Notes: generated by a model not told the origin, from the letters alone. A stretch of DNA of 64,000 bases from Alphaproteobacteria bacterium SO-S41 (GCA_019670725.1 AP024629.1:2356001-2420000); one strand, 5' to 3'; shown: positions 16,310-25,230, counted from the first letter of the stretch. Made by a program: numbers and translations.

Positions 16310-17131
16310 TCAGCCCTCCACGAAGCTGGGACGCCATGCGAGCGCCCGGCGTTCCAGCGCCCGCACGAACGCATCGCCGGCGAGACCGAGCAGCGCATAG
16401 ACGATGAGGCACACGACGATGATGTCAGTGCGCATGAAATCGCGGGCCGCGTTGATGAGCTGGCCGATGCCCGCCTGGGCGTTGATCTGCTCGGCGACGA
16501 CGAGGACCAGGATGGAGATGCCGATGGCGTAGCGCAGGCCGACGAAGAACGAGGGCAGCGCGCCGGGCAGGATGACGTGGAAGATCAGCGATGGACCCTT
16601 GAGGCCGAGGCTGCGGGCCGCTTCGACCAGGCGCTTGTCGACACCGCGTACGCCCGCGAAGGTGTTGAGATAGACCGGGAAGACGGTGGCGATCGCGATC
16701 AGCACGATCTTGGGCGTTTCGCCGATGCCGAACCACACGATGAAGAGCGGTGCCAGCGCGAGCGAGGGAATGGTGCGCTTGATCTGCATCAGCGGATCGA
16801 TCGCGGCTTCGCCGGTTTTGGTGAGGCCCGCGGTGAGACCGAGAATAACGCCGAAAGTCAGGCCGATCGCGAGACCGGCAGCGGCGCGGCCGAGGGAAAC
16901 GGCGACGTTCGACGGCAACTCGCCGCTGATCGTCATCGCCCACATCGTCGCAAGCACGTCGGACGGCGCCGCGAGCACGCGCGGCGGAATAAGGCCGGAG
17001 CGCACGCCCAATTCCCAGAGCAGAAGCAGTACGAGTGGCGAGACCCAGCGGCCCAGCGTCGGCCATGTGGCGCGCGGGAAGCGCAGCGCCGGCGCGCGGT
17101 CAGCACCAGTGATGGTTTCGGCGAGCGCCAC
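16310..17131 (-). CDS. ssuC: Sulfonate ABC transporter permease
   Basis: 273-residue inner membrane permease with about six hydrophobic segments (for example VLLLLWELGVRSG, LAIGLTFGVILGL, LALAPLFIVWFGIGETPK, IVVCLIVYALLGLAGDAF). The EAA-type loop that contacts SsuB appears as LVEAARSLGLKGPSL. It carries aliphatic sulfonates or similar anions into the cytoplasm. The start is GTG at 17131. It is the first gene of the minus-strand cluster and faces a divergent LysR regulator across 141 bases, so that gap very probably holds the operon promoter. Confidence 0.9.
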   Translation of the reverse strand: MALAETITGADRAPALRFPRATWPTLGRWVSPLVLLLLWELGVRSGLIPPRVLAAPSDVLATMWAMTISGELPSNVAVSLGRAAAGLAIGLTFGVILGLTAGLTKTGEAAIDPLMQIKRTIPSLALAPLFIVWFGIGETPKIVLIAIATVFPVYLNTFAGVRGVDKRLVEAARSLGLKGPSLIFHVILPGALPSFFVGLRYAIGISILVLVVAEQINAQAGIGQLINAARDFMRTDIIVVCLIVYALLGLAGDAFVRALERRALAWRPSFVEG

Positions 17132-17272
17132 GGGTTCGTCCTTTTTGCGAAGCGGCGTCTGCCGCCGCGTTCAGGAAGGACTCCAATCCCGACAGGATCA
17201 ATCGAGTTTCACTTAACCGGGTCATTAGCCTGCCTCATCGCTCGGCATCGCCCGGCAATGCTAGCTTTCAGC
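17132..17272. promoter_or_regulatory. Divergent control region between ssuC and the LysR gene
   Basis: The 141 bases between the two divergent starts should contain the promoter of the sulfur operon and the site for the LysR protein. This is the standard layout for LysR-controlled operons. I could not fix a convincing T-N11-A operator or -35/-10 pair by eye, so only the region is called. Confidence 0.45.
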
Positions 17273-18148
17273 ATGGCCATGAACATTCCGACCGAACTGC
17301 TGCGCAGCTTCGTTGCGATCATCGATTCCGGATCGATGCTCCGCGCGACGGAGCGAATCTTCGTGACGCAGTCGGCGCTCAGCCTGCAGATGAAGCGGCT
17401 GGAGGACCTGCTGCAGACCAGTCTGTTCCATCGCGACGGGCGCAAGCTGGCGTTGTCGCCGGCGGGCACGCAGTTGCTGGAGATGGCGCGCGACATCCTC
17501 GCGCTCAACGATCGCGCGGTGGCGGCACTGACGGGCGATACGCTGGCGGGACCGGCGCGGATCGGCGTCGTGCAGGATTTCGCGGAGACGCTGTTGTCGG
17601 GCGTGCTCGCGCGGTTTGCGCAACTGCATCCGGAGACACAGCTTCAGGTGCGCGTGGCGGGCTCGCCGGAACTGCTCGAGTTGATGAAGAGCGATCGGCT
17701 GGATGTCGTGTTCTGCATGGGCGCGGAAGACGATCCGGCGGCGGCGCGGATCGTGCCGATGGTGTGGCACGGCGAGGCTGCGCTGGCGGAGGCAGAGGTG
17801 CTGCCGCTCGCCGTGCTGGAAACGCCGTGCCGGTTTCGCGATGCGGCGCTCAGGGTTCTGGAGCAGAGCGGGCGGCGCTATCGCATCGCGCTGGAGACGC
17901 CGAGCCTTTCGGCCTTGCGCGCGGCGGTGCACGCGGGTTTCGCGGTAACATGCCGCACGTCGCTGTTCCGGCCCGATGAGGCGCCGCTGGTGTCGAGCAA
18001 TCTGCCCGACCTGCCCCGCGTGGCCTATGCGCGCCATACACGCGCGTCGCCACATGCGACGGTGCTGCGGCTCGCGGAGCTGATCGAAAGCGCGGCAATC
18101 CGCGAGGATGAGATGGGCTCTGGACAGACGCGGCGTTCCGGCCTTTGA
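17273..18148 (+). CDS. LysR-family transcriptional regulator
   Basis: About 291 residues. The N-terminal winged helix-turn-helix is clear: ELLRSFVAIIDSGSMLRAT, then TQSALSLQMKRLEDLL and LFHRDGRKLALSPAG. The C-terminal half is a periplasmic-binding-like effector domain (ARIGVVQDFAETLLSGVL, RLDVVFCMG, LETPSLSALRAAVHAGFAVTC). Possible starts are ATG at 17258, 17273 and 17279; none has a strong ribosome site. It is divergent from ssuC, so it likely senses sulfur status or the organosulfur inducer and controls the cluster, as Cbl/CysB/SsuR-type regulators do elsewhere. It may also influence the FAD-protein gene downstream. Confidence 0.87.
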   Translation: MAMNIPTELLRSFVAIIDSGSMLRATERIFVTQSALSLQMKRLEDLLQTSLFHRDGRKLALSPAGTQLLEMARDILALNDRAVAALTGDTLAGPARIGVVQDFAETLLSGVLARFAQLHPETQLQVRVAGSPELLELMKSDRLDVVFCMGAEDDPAAARIVPMVWHGEAALAEAEVLPLAVLETPCRFRDAALRVLEQSGRRYRIALETPSLSALRAAVHAGFAVTCRTSLFRPDEAPLVSSNLPDLPRVAYARHTRASPHATVLRLAELIESAAIREDEMGSGQTRRSGL

Positions 18149-18215
18149 TTGGCGCGTCCCTTCCCACGGAGATGACGATGCGCTGTCCAGCCGACCTGAC
18201 TGACGGACGACGGCG

Positions 18216-19610
18216 ATGACGGCCGCGCCGCTCCGCTCTGTCGCCATTGTCGGTGGCGGCGTCAGCGGCGCCCTAACGGCCGTGCATCTCGCACGGCTTG
18301 ATCCGCACAATACTCGCGTGACGCTGTTTGAACGCGCCAGCCGCCAAGCGCGGGGCATTGCCTACGACACCAGCGAGCCCGGCCATCTGCTGAACGTGCG
18401 CGCCGCGAATATGAGCGCGTTTCCCGACCGGCCCGATCATTTCGAAAACTGGCTGCGAGCGCGCACGGACGCCGAGACGCAGATCGCGCGCACGCCGGCG
18501 GGCGACTTCGTGGCGCGCGCGCTCTACGGCGAGTATCTGGCCGACGTGCTGCAGCGGAGCTGTTTGGAGGACGGCGGCGGCTGTATCGCGATCCGCCGCG
18601 CGGATGTCGCGAAGGTGGAGCGCGTAGGCGCACAGTTCGTGCTCACAGGCTCCGATGGGCGGACGCAGACGGCCGACGATGTCGTCTTCGCCATGGGCAA
18701 TGTCACCGAGGGTTTCGACGCCGCCGGGCCGGTCTTCCGCAATCCCTGGGCGCCCAATGCGGTGCGTCACCTCGATCCGCAGCGGCCGGTGCTGATCCAG
18801 GGCACGGGCCTGACGATGATCGATACGGTGATCGCGCTGCGGCGGCATGGCTTTGCCGGGCCGATCTTCGCGCTGTCGCGGCGCGGGCTGCTGCCCCAGG
18901 CGCACGCGGCCGCGGCGCCGCGTGGGCCGATCCAGCTTGGGAGCAAGCCGCTTCGCCTGTCGGAGATCGTGCGGCAGATGCGTGGCGAGGCGCAGGCGGC
19001 GATGGTGGCGGGTGAGAGTTGGCGCTCCGTCGTCGATGCCTTACGGCCGGTGACGCAGGATGTGTGGCGGCAATTGACGCATCGCGACAAAGCACGGTTC
19101 CTGCGCCATATCCGCCCCTTCTGGGATGCGCATCGCCACCGGATCGCGCCGCCGATCGCCGCAGCCATCGAACGCGAACGGCGCGAGGGCGGGCTGACCA
19201 TCCTGACCGGACGACTCTTCGAGTGCCGCGATACGCCGGATGGCGTCGAGGTCTCGTACCATCCACGCGGCGGCGGTGCGGTGCGGACGATTGCGGCGCA
19301 GCGGATGATCGTGGCGACCGGGATTCCCGATCTTGGCTCGACGCGCGATGAACTCGTCAGCGGCTTGGCGGAAAGCGGGTTGGCGCGGTTCGATGCTCTG
19401 GGGCTGGGCCTGGACGTCGATCCAAGGCTGGGACTTCTCGACAAGGACGGTAAGGTGGTCGCGGGTGCGTGGGCGCTTGGGCCGCTGGTGCGGGGCGTTT
19501 TCTGGGAATGCACGGCGTTGCCGGACATTCGGGTTCAGGCGGTGCGTCTGGCGGAGACAATCATCGCCGATGCAGCGCGCCTGTCGGTACCTGAAAGGAT
19601 GGACGCCTAG
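18216..19610 (+). CDS. FAD/NAD(P)-binding protein, YdhS/COG4529-like
   Basis: 464-residue flavoprotein of the FAD-NAD(P)-binding (NAD_binding_9) group. The N-terminal FAD motif is VAIVGGGVSGALTAVHLAR and is followed by GIAYDTSEPGHLLNVRAANM, the segment that defines this family. A second nucleotide-binding motif appears as VLIQGTGLTMIDTVIAL. It ends with an IVATGIPDLG-type loop and a WALGPLVRGVFWE segment. The enzyme activity of this family is not established. It follows the LysR gene in the same direction (67-base gap), so a link with the sulfur cluster is possible but not shown. Confidence 0.75.
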   Translation: MTAAPLRSVAIVGGGVSGALTAVHLARLDPHNTRVTLFERASRQARGIAYDTSEPGHLLNVRAANMSAFPDRPDHFENWLRARTDAETQIARTPAGDFVARALYGEYLADVLQRSCLEDGGGCIAIRRADVAKVERVGAQFVLTGSDGRTQTADDVVFAMGNVTEGFDAAGPVFRNPWAPNAVRHLDPQRPVLIQGTGLTMIDTVIALRRHGFAGPIFALSRRGLLPQAHAAAAPRGPIQLGSKPLRLSEIVRQMRGEAQAAMVAGESWRSVVDALRPVTQDVWRQLTHRDKARFLRHIRPFWDAHRHRIAPPIAAAIERERREGGLTILTGRLFECRDTPDGVEVSYHPRGGGAVRTIAAQRMIVATGIPDLGSTRDELVSGLAESGLARFDALGLGLDVDPRLGLLDKDGKVVAGAWALGPLVRGVFWECTALPDIRVQAVRLAETIIADAARLSVPERMDA

Positions 19611-19633
19611 TCCCTCGTCGCTATTGTCGCGCT

Positions 19634-20143
19634 ATGGCCAATCGCGAGATCATCGTCAACGACCGGATGCAGGCGGATTATCGCTACCGTCTTGTCGCGC
19701 CCGCGGGGCGGGACTTTGATCCCGAGTTTCAGCCCGAACTGACGCCGGCGGAGATGCTCCATCTCGGGGTCTTCGGGGGCAAGTACATGACCGATTGCGC
19801 GGACGAGTTTCCACCCAGTTGGTTCAAAGGCGCCAAGCTGGCCGAGGGAAAACGCGACAAGAAGCTGAACTTCTTCGGCGTCGATGCGAGCAATCCGCTC
19901 TCGACATGGCGCGCCAAGGGATGGATCCACGAGGATGATCCGCGCGGGTGGTTCCAGTGGTATTGCCGATACTATCGCGGGCGCCGGATGCCGCATGAGG
20001 ATGCGCGGCAGATCAAGCGCTGGAAGGCCTTCCGCCGCCACGCTTCGCAGGTGCGCAAGCATTGCGACCCCGGCGATCCGTTCTGCCGCCCGCGCCAGCG
20101 CCAGGCGCTGTTGCAATGGGCCTATGACAGCCGGGTGATATAA
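19634..20143 (+). CDS. Conserved hypothetical protein, basic and aromatic
   Basis: 169 residues with no signal peptide or membrane segment. It is rich in Trp, Tyr, Arg and Lys, especially in the C-terminal half (GWFQWYCRYYRGRRM, IKRWKAFRRHASQV). A central ELTPAEMLHLGVFGGKYM and DCADEFPPSWF look like a folded core, so this is a real gene. I do not recognise a characterised family. It starts 23 bases after the FAD-protein stop and ends four bases before the convergent hybrid kinase stop. Confidence 0.65.
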   Translation: MANREIIVNDRMQADYRYRLVAPAGRDFDPEFQPELTPAEMLHLGVFGGKYMTDCADEFPPSWFKGAKLAEGKRDKKLNFFGVDASNPLSTWRAKGWIHEDDPRGWFQWYCRYYRGRRMPHEDARQIKRWKAFRRHASQVRKHCDPGDPFCRPRQRQALLQWAYDSRVI

Positions 20144-20147
20144 CCCG

Positions 20148-22274
20148 TTACCCCTGCCCGTCCAGCACGAGCCGCAGTTTCGCGGCGAGATCGCGGCGGG
20201 CATAGGGTTTGCGGAGGAGATGGATGCCTGGGTCGAGGCGGCCCTGATGGACAATGGCGTTCTCGGTATAGCCTGAGGTGTAGAGCACCTTCAGGCCGGG
20301 GCGCAGAACCTGCGCCTGTTCCGCGAGCTCGCGGCCGTTCATGCCACCCGCCATCACGATGTCCGTGAAGAGGAGATCGATGCGGGCGGAGGAACGCAAG
20401 ACCTCCAGCGCTTCCTTGCCGCTGCTCGTCTCGATGGCGCGGTAGTCGAGCGCGCGCAGCAGGCCGAGCACGTGTTCGCGCAGAATGTCGGTGTCTTCGA
20501 CCACTAGAATGGTCTCGTTGCCCTGCGGTTCGAAAGACGAGGCCGAGATGCCTTCGTCGGTGGAATCGGCCGGCCCGTAGGCGCGCGGCAGGTACATCTT
20601 GAAGGTCGTGCCGTATCCGATCTCGGAATAAATCTTGATGTGGCCGCCGGACTGCTTGACGAAGCCGAAGACCATGGAGAGCCCGAGACCAGTCCCCTTC
20701 CCCACTTCCTTGGTCGAGAAGAAGGGATCGAAGGCCTTGGCCATCGTCTCGGCCGTCATGCCCGTTCCGGTATCGGTGACGGAGATCAGCACGTAGCGGC
20801 CGGGCGTCACCTCGTCGTGGGCGGCGGCATAGGTTTCGTCGATATGGCTGTTGCAGGTTTCGATCGTGAGCTTGCCGCCGGCGCCCATCGCGTCGCGCGC
20901 GTTGATGGCGAGATTGAGCAGCGCGGATTCCAATTGCGCCGGATCGGCCGTGGCGCTCCAGAGGCCGGCGCCGCGGATGAGCTCGATCTCAATATGCGCC
21001 CCGATCATCCGGCGCATCATCTTGTCCATGCCAGAGATCAGCTTGTTGACGTCGATCGCCTTGGGCTCCAGCGCCTGGCGGCGCGAGAAAGCGAGCAATT
21101 GGCTGGTCAGTTCGGCACCGCGCTCGGCGGCGGTCTGGGTGATCTCGGCGAGGCCGCGCAGTTGCGGGTTGTCGCTTAGTTGTTCGGCGAGGATTTCGGC
21201 GTTGCCTAGGATAACGGTGAGGAGGTTGTTGAAGTCGTGCGCCAGGCCGCCGGTGAGCTGGCCGATCGCCTCCATCTTCACGGCATGATGCAGTTGCTGT
21301 TCGGTCTTGCGCCGCTCGGTGATGTCGAGCGCCATACCGTCCCATTGCAGGCTGCCGTCTTTCAGCAGGGTCGGCGTCGTGTGCAGCCACCACCAGCGGA
21401 TGCCGCCGTCGGGGCGCAGCATCTTGATCTCGGTGACGACGGTCTGACGCTTTTGCCCAGCCACCGTGAAGGCGACGAGCTTTTCCGCGCGCTCGTCGGG
21501 ATGCATGTAGTCGAAAAGGCGGGCGGCACCCGACATCACATGTTCGGCCGTGACGCCGAGGGCCTGGAACAGACCGCCGCTGACATAGGTCTCCCTGTAA
21601 GATTCGTCGGGCGCGGTAACGCCGCGATAGACGATGCCGGGCAGCTTGTCGGCGATGGCCTGGAAGCGGCTCTCTTCGGCCTCCAAAGCGGCGGCGGTTG
21701 CATCCCTCTCGCGTGCGAGGCGTTCGCGCGCTGCGATCTGGCGGGCCAGTTCCTGATTGGCGAGGCGCAGCTGCGCGATCGTGGAATCCTGATGGCGCGC
21801 AAGTTCGCGGCTGCGCTCGTCGGCTTCCGTGAGTTGGGTAAGAGAGGTAGCGTCTTCGACGTAGTGGATGATGTAGGCGAGCTCGCCATCCGTGCCGAGG
21901 ACCGGCAGGTTGACCGGGCGCCAGTAGCGCACCTCGAACCCGCCGCCCTCCTCCTCAGGTCTTTGGATATCGTATTTCTGGATCGCCATGACGTCGGGCC
22001 GTTTAAGCGCGATGACGCGTTCAAGAGAGGCGCGCAGGTTGGCGACACCATCCGCGGCGGGATCGTCGGGATTGTCGGGAAACATCTCAAAGAGCGGTCG
22101 GCCGACCATATCCTCACGCTTGCTCATCGTGGCGACGAGCCGCGCCTCGTTCATCGCGACGATGACAAAGTCGGGCGAAAGGATAAGGTATGGGCCAGGG
22201 GTCGCGTCGAAGATCGCGCGAAAATCAGGCTCTGGAAGAGAGTCTGCCAACATCAGAGGCGGTCGCCCTTTCAC
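20148..22274 (-). CDS. Hybrid sensor histidine kinase with PAS domains and receiver
   Basis: 708 residues, no membrane segments. Two PAS-like sensor regions (about residues 15-145 and 200-320) are joined by a coiled coil. They are followed by a HisKA/HATPase_c kinase core with phosphoacceptor His346 (GGLAHDFNNLLTVILGN), an N-box (LLNLAINARDAM) and G-boxes (DTGTGM, GKGTGLGLSMV). A C-terminal receiver (about 587-708) has the acidic pocket VVEDTD and probable phospho-Asp638. The HDFNN type of H-box is common in cytosolic hybrid kinases of Alphaproteobacteria. The start could be GTG 22274 or ATG 22253. The signal sensed and the downstream partner are not visible. Confidence 0.88.
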   Translation of the reverse strand: MKGRPPLMLADSLPEPDFRAIFDATPGPYLILSPDFVIVAMNEARLVATMSKREDMVGRPLFEMFPDNPDDPAADGVANLRASLERVIALKRPDVMAIQKYDIQRPEEEGGGFEVRYWRPVNLPVLGTDGELAYIIHYVEDATSLTQLTEADERSRELARHQDSTIAQLRLANQELARQIAARERLARERDATAAALEAEESRFQAIADKLPGIVYRGVTAPDESYRETYVSGGLFQALGVTAEHVMSGAARLFDYMHPDERAEKLVAFTVAGQKRQTVVTEIKMLRPDGGIRWWWLHTTPTLLKDGSLQWDGMALDITERRKTEQQLHHAVKMEAIGQLTGGLAHDFNNLLTVILGNAEILAEQLSDNPQLRGLAEITQTAAERGAELTSQLLAFSRRQALEPKAIDVNKLISGMDKMMRRMIGAHIEIELIRGAGLWSATADPAQLESALLNLAINARDAMGAGGKLTIETCNSHIDETYAAAHDEVTPGRYVLISVTDTGTGMTAETMAKAFDPFFSTKEVGKGTGLGLSMVFGFVKQSGGHIKIYSEIGYGTTFKMYLPRAYGPADSTDEGISASSFEPQGNETILVVEDTDILREHVLGLLRALDYRAIETSSGKEALEVLRSSARIDLLFTDIVMAGGMNGRELAEQAQVLRPGLKVLYTSGYTENAIVHQGRLDPGIHLLRKPYARRDLAAKLRLVLDGQG

Positions 22275-22362
22275 CGTCCATTTCGACTCACAAGCCTTAA
22301 CCCGAGATTACGTCAGGTCGGAGCTTCTTATGATGTCGGAGTGAGGGTTCGGGGCGTCTCGC

Positions 22363-22443
22363 CTAACCGCGCCAGCGGCTATAGCCCCAGCCACCGCCGC
22401 CAAGGAGAAGCAGGATGATGACAATAAGAAGCAGAGTGTCCAT
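22363..22443 (-). CDS. 26-residue hydrophobic membrane peptide
   Basis: A short ATG-to-TAG frame between the HerA-like gene and the hybrid kinase, all on the minus strand. The peptide starts MDTLLLIVIILLLLGGGG and ends WGYSRWRG: a single hydrophobic helix, a glycine run and a positively charged aromatic tail. It resembles the first half of small membrane proteins of the DUF3309 kind. The uninterrupted hydrophobic coding pattern with an ATG argues that it is real, but its size makes this uncertain. No function is assigned. Confidence 0.5.
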   Translation of the reverse strand: MDTLLLIVIILLLLGGGGWGYSRWRG

Positions 22444-22504
22444 GACGTCGTCCTCGCTGCGTGTAGCGTGGACAACGCCGGCACCGCCGGTTCGTTCCGC
22501 ATGA

Positions 22505-24217
22505 TCAGCCCGCCGGCTTTTCTCGACCGGTCTGCCGCCAGCGCGCGACGATAGCTTCCAGCGCGGCGCGGTCCATGTTCTCGCTTTTCCACGACTTCGA
22601 GAAGCCCTGGTTCATGTTCTTGGGCGAGCGGCCGCTCTTGCGTACGTCGTCGAAGCGGATGCGCATCGGCATTGAGGTGCCCTGCCCCAGAACGATCGCT
22701 TCGCGGTCGCCGAGCAGCGGCAGGAAGTCGATGAGATCGCTCATGCCTTCATAGGTGCCGCCGCGGATCACCGCCTGATCCTTCTCGCTGGAGAGACGGA
22801 GCGCGATGGCGGTGCTGCATTGCGAAAGGATGGTCGGGTCGAGTTCTGCGGGGCGCTGCGTTACAAGCGCGAGGGAGATGCCGTATTTGCGGCCCTCCTT
22901 CGCGATGCGGCCAAGCGCTTTGCGGGTGGGCACGAACTTCTCGTCGCCGTTCGCCGGCGCATAGCGGTGCGCTTCTTCGCAGACGATGAGCATCGGCAGG
23001 CCGCCTTTGCTCCAGACCGCGAGGTCGAAGGCGAGGCGCGAGATGACCGAGATGACCACGTCGAGGATTTCGTGCGGCACGGTCGAGAGGTCGATGACGC
23101 TGATCGGCTTGCCGTTATTGGGAATGCGGAACAGGCGGCCGAGCACGTCGGACATCGTGTCCTGGACGGAGAGGCTGCCGAACATGAAGTTGTAGCGCTG
23201 GTCCGCCACGAGCGATTCCACGCGGGCCTTCAGGCGGCGATATGGCAGAACCTTGCGCAGGCGCTCGAGCTTGCCGAGTTCGTCGTCAATATAGGCGATG
23301 ACGTCGGAGACGCGGAACGGAGCCGGTGTGTCGACCGTCATGATCTGCGGGTCAGTCGACTTTCGCGCGATGAGTCCGGCCCGGCCCGCCGCGGCGTCGG
23401 CATAGCGGCGCTTCGCGAAGAGGACGGCTTCGTTGAGAATATCGATTTCATCGTCCTGGTGGCCGTCGTCGTGGGTCAATGCGACGCACAACTCGTGGAA
23501 GTTCAGCATCCACAGCGGCAGGTTGAAATTGTCCAGACTTATGGGTTCGACCAGATCGCCAAAGGCGTTTGCGTATTCGTTGTGGATGTCGAGGATGACG
23601 ACGTGGGCGGACTTGTGGCCATCGAGCAGGCGCTGGAGCACACAGGTCAGCGCGCAGGATTTGCCCGCGCCCGTGCTGCCCACGATGATGAAGTGCTTGG
23701 CGAGCAGGTCGTCCGTCAGCAGGCGGGCTGGAACGCCGGGGTCCTGATAGAGCGTGCCGACGGTGATGCTGGCGACGCCTTTGGGCGCGAACACGCGCGT
23801 GAGATCGTGGCGGTCGGCCAGCAGGACGGGATCGCCGAGGCTCGGCAGAGAGGAGACGCCGCGACGGAAGGCCAGCCGGCGGCTTTCGTCGCTGACGCCG
23901 ATCTCGCCGGCGAGATTGATCTCAATGAGGCCGATGTCTTCGCGCTTGCCGGCCATTTCAGGCATCGGGGCCGTGATGGACGAGACAAGGCCGATGACCG
24001 CAGCCCCAGGCGTCTGGATCTGGACGACGGCACCGATCTGGATGCGCGGATCGCTTTGGCGTTGCTCGGCGTCCTCGGAGCGCTCCAGCACGGCGATGGC
24101 GTGTGAGCCGGACACTGAGACGATGTGAGCGATGCGAACGAGCGGCGCGGACGGAACGCCGCGGCGTTCCTTGGCGGACGGCTCGGCGATCTGAAGTTTG
24201 CCGACAGCTTGATTCAT
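22505..24217 (-). CDS. HerA/DUF87-type ATPase
   Basis: 570-residue hexameric-type ATPase of the HerA-FtsK superfamily. An N-terminal beta-rich HAS-barrel-like part (about residues 20-150) is followed by the P-loop (IIVGSTGAGKSCALTCVL), Walker B (MLIVCEEAHRYAP), a sensor region (SLALVTQRPAELDP) and an arginine-bearing SQCSTAIALRLSSEKD segment. Such proteins pump DNA or protein; HerA itself acts with NurA nuclease in archaeal end resection, but no nuclease gene is nearby. The start overlaps the histidine kinase stop (ATGA), so the two are translationally coupled. The biological role is unknown. Confidence 0.85.
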   Translation of the reverse strand: MNQAVGKLQIAEPSAKERRGVPSAPLVRIAHIVSVSGSHAIAVLERSEDAEQRQSDPRIQIGAVVQIQTPGAAVIGLVSSITAPMPEMAGKREDIGLIEINLAGEIGVSDESRRLAFRRGVSSLPSLGDPVLLADRHDLTRVFAPKGVASITVGTLYQDPGVPARLLTDDLLAKHFIIVGSTGAGKSCALTCVLQRLLDGHKSAHVVILDIHNEYANAFGDLVEPISLDNFNLPLWMLNFHELCVALTHDDGHQDDEIDILNEAVLFAKRRYADAAAGRAGLIARKSTDPQIMTVDTPAPFRVSDVIAYIDDELGKLERLRKVLPYRRLKARVESLVADQRYNFMFGSLSVQDTMSDVLGRLFRIPNNGKPISVIDLSTVPHEILDVVISVISRLAFDLAVWSKGGLPMLIVCEEAHRYAPANGDEKFVPTRKALGRIAKEGRKYGISLALVTQRPAELDPTILSQCSTAIALRLSSEKDQAVIRGGTYEGMSDLIDFLPLLGDREAIVLGQGTSMPMRIRFDDVRKSGRSPKNMNQGFSKSWKSENMDRAALEAIVARWRQTGREKPAG

Positions 24218-25230
24218 TTGGGTTCCCCTTTGGGGGTGGGAATCGTGGCGCGGCGGGGCTGGCGTCGTTCGCCGCCGCCCGGCGCGGAAACGGTCACGAC
24301 TCCGACAGGTCCGGCGGCCGGTGGGCGCAAGGTCAGCACCGCCGTCGTGCCGGCGCCGGGTTCGCTTTCGAGATAGAGATCGCCGCCGTGTTGACGGGCG
24401 AGGCCGCGCGCGATCGGAAGGCCAAGGCCGGTGCCCTCCTCCGTGCGCGACAGGTGCGATTGGGTCTGGCCGAAAGGCGTCACCGCCACCGCCATCTGAT
24501 CCGGGGTCATGCCGATGCCGGTGTCGACCACGGCGACCGTGGCGCCGCCTTCCTTGCTGCGCCGGGCCACCAGAAGGATGCGCCCGCCCTCGGGCGTGAA
24601 CTTGTGGGCGTTGGACAGCAGGTTGATGAGGATCTGCCGGATGCGGCGGGCATCGACATCGAGCTCTGGCAGGCGCTTGCCGAGCCGGACTTCGAGCTTC
24701 TGGCCCTTGGCGGCGATCCGTTCACGGACGAACGGCACGCTGTCCTCGATGATCTCGTCGAGCGGATAGGTGTCGATGTTGAGCTGGAACGTGCCGCTCT
24801 CGATCTTGGAGATGTCGAGAATGTCGGAAATGACGTCGAGCATGTGACGGCCGGCCTTGGCGATCTGCTCGGCGTATTCGGACGCCTTCGCGGTCGCGTC
24901 GGCGCCGGGCTTCATCGTGTTGATGAGATCGGAGAAGCCGATGATGGCGTTGAGCGGCGTGCGGAGCTCGTGGCTCATCGTGCCGAGAAACGAGGATTTC
25001 GCGCGGCTGGCGAGTTCGGTTTCCGCCCGGGACGCCATCATCGCAAGCTCTGTCCGCTTGCGCAGCGCGAGTTCGCCGAGGGTTTCGGAATACCGCGACA
25101 GCAGGGAGGGTCTCCCGGCGGATAGCGTACGGCGACCCAGCATTGTCGATGCAGCCCACTTCGCAAATTCAGCCGCGATTATAGGAGTGGTGTCTTGAAC
25201 GCCGGTTAACTCTGCGCATTTTACAGGCAT
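24214..25230 (-). CDS. Sensor histidine kinase without recognisable sensor domain
   Basis: 338 residues. After a roughly 75-residue N-terminal segment with no known domain comes a HisKA domain with phosphoacceptor His87 (FLGTMSHELRTPLNAIIGFS), then HATPase_c with N-box (INLLSNAHKFTPEGG), G1 (VDTGIGM) and G2 (EEGTGLGLPIARGL) motifs. It has no membrane helix, so it is probably cytosolic or recruited by a partner. Start at ATG 25230 is assumed; ATG 25143 would also keep the kinase intact. Its stop overlaps the HerA-like start, an unusual pairing. No response regulator gene is adjacent; the hybrid kinase downstream could supply the receiver (inference). Confidence 0.85.
   Translation of the reverse strand: MPVKCAELTGVQDTTPIIAAEFAKWAASTMLGRRTLSAGRPSLLSRYSETLGELALRKRTELAMMASRAETELASRAKSSFLGTMSHELRTPLNAIIGFSDLINTMKPGADATAKASEYAEQIAKAGRHMLDVISDILDISKIESGTFQLNIDTYPLDEIIEDSVPFVRERIAAKGQKLEVRLGKRLPELDVDARRIRQILINLLSNAHKFTPEGGRILLVARRSKEGGATVAVVDTGIGMTPDQMAVAVTPFGQTQSHLSRTEEGTGLGLPIARGLARQHGGDLYLESEPGAGTTAVLTLRPPAAGPVGVVTVSAPGGGERRQPRRATIPTPKGEPK

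Noticed and set aside
4052-17131. Recent horizontal transfer of the sulfur operon
   Set aside because: GC content and codon style look like those of the neighbours, and no mobile genes flank it. Transfer cannot be supported from the window alone.
22820-24106. 428-codon plus-strand frame opposite the HerA-like gene
   Set aside because: The opposite strand encodes a clear Walker A/B ATPase. The plus-strand product is Asp/Val/Gly-rich without a family.
22505-25230. HerA-type ATPase as part of an antiphage defence system
   Set aside because: Defence HerA proteins come with Sir2, DUF4297 or NurA-type effectors. None is encoded here; the neighbours are histidine kinases.
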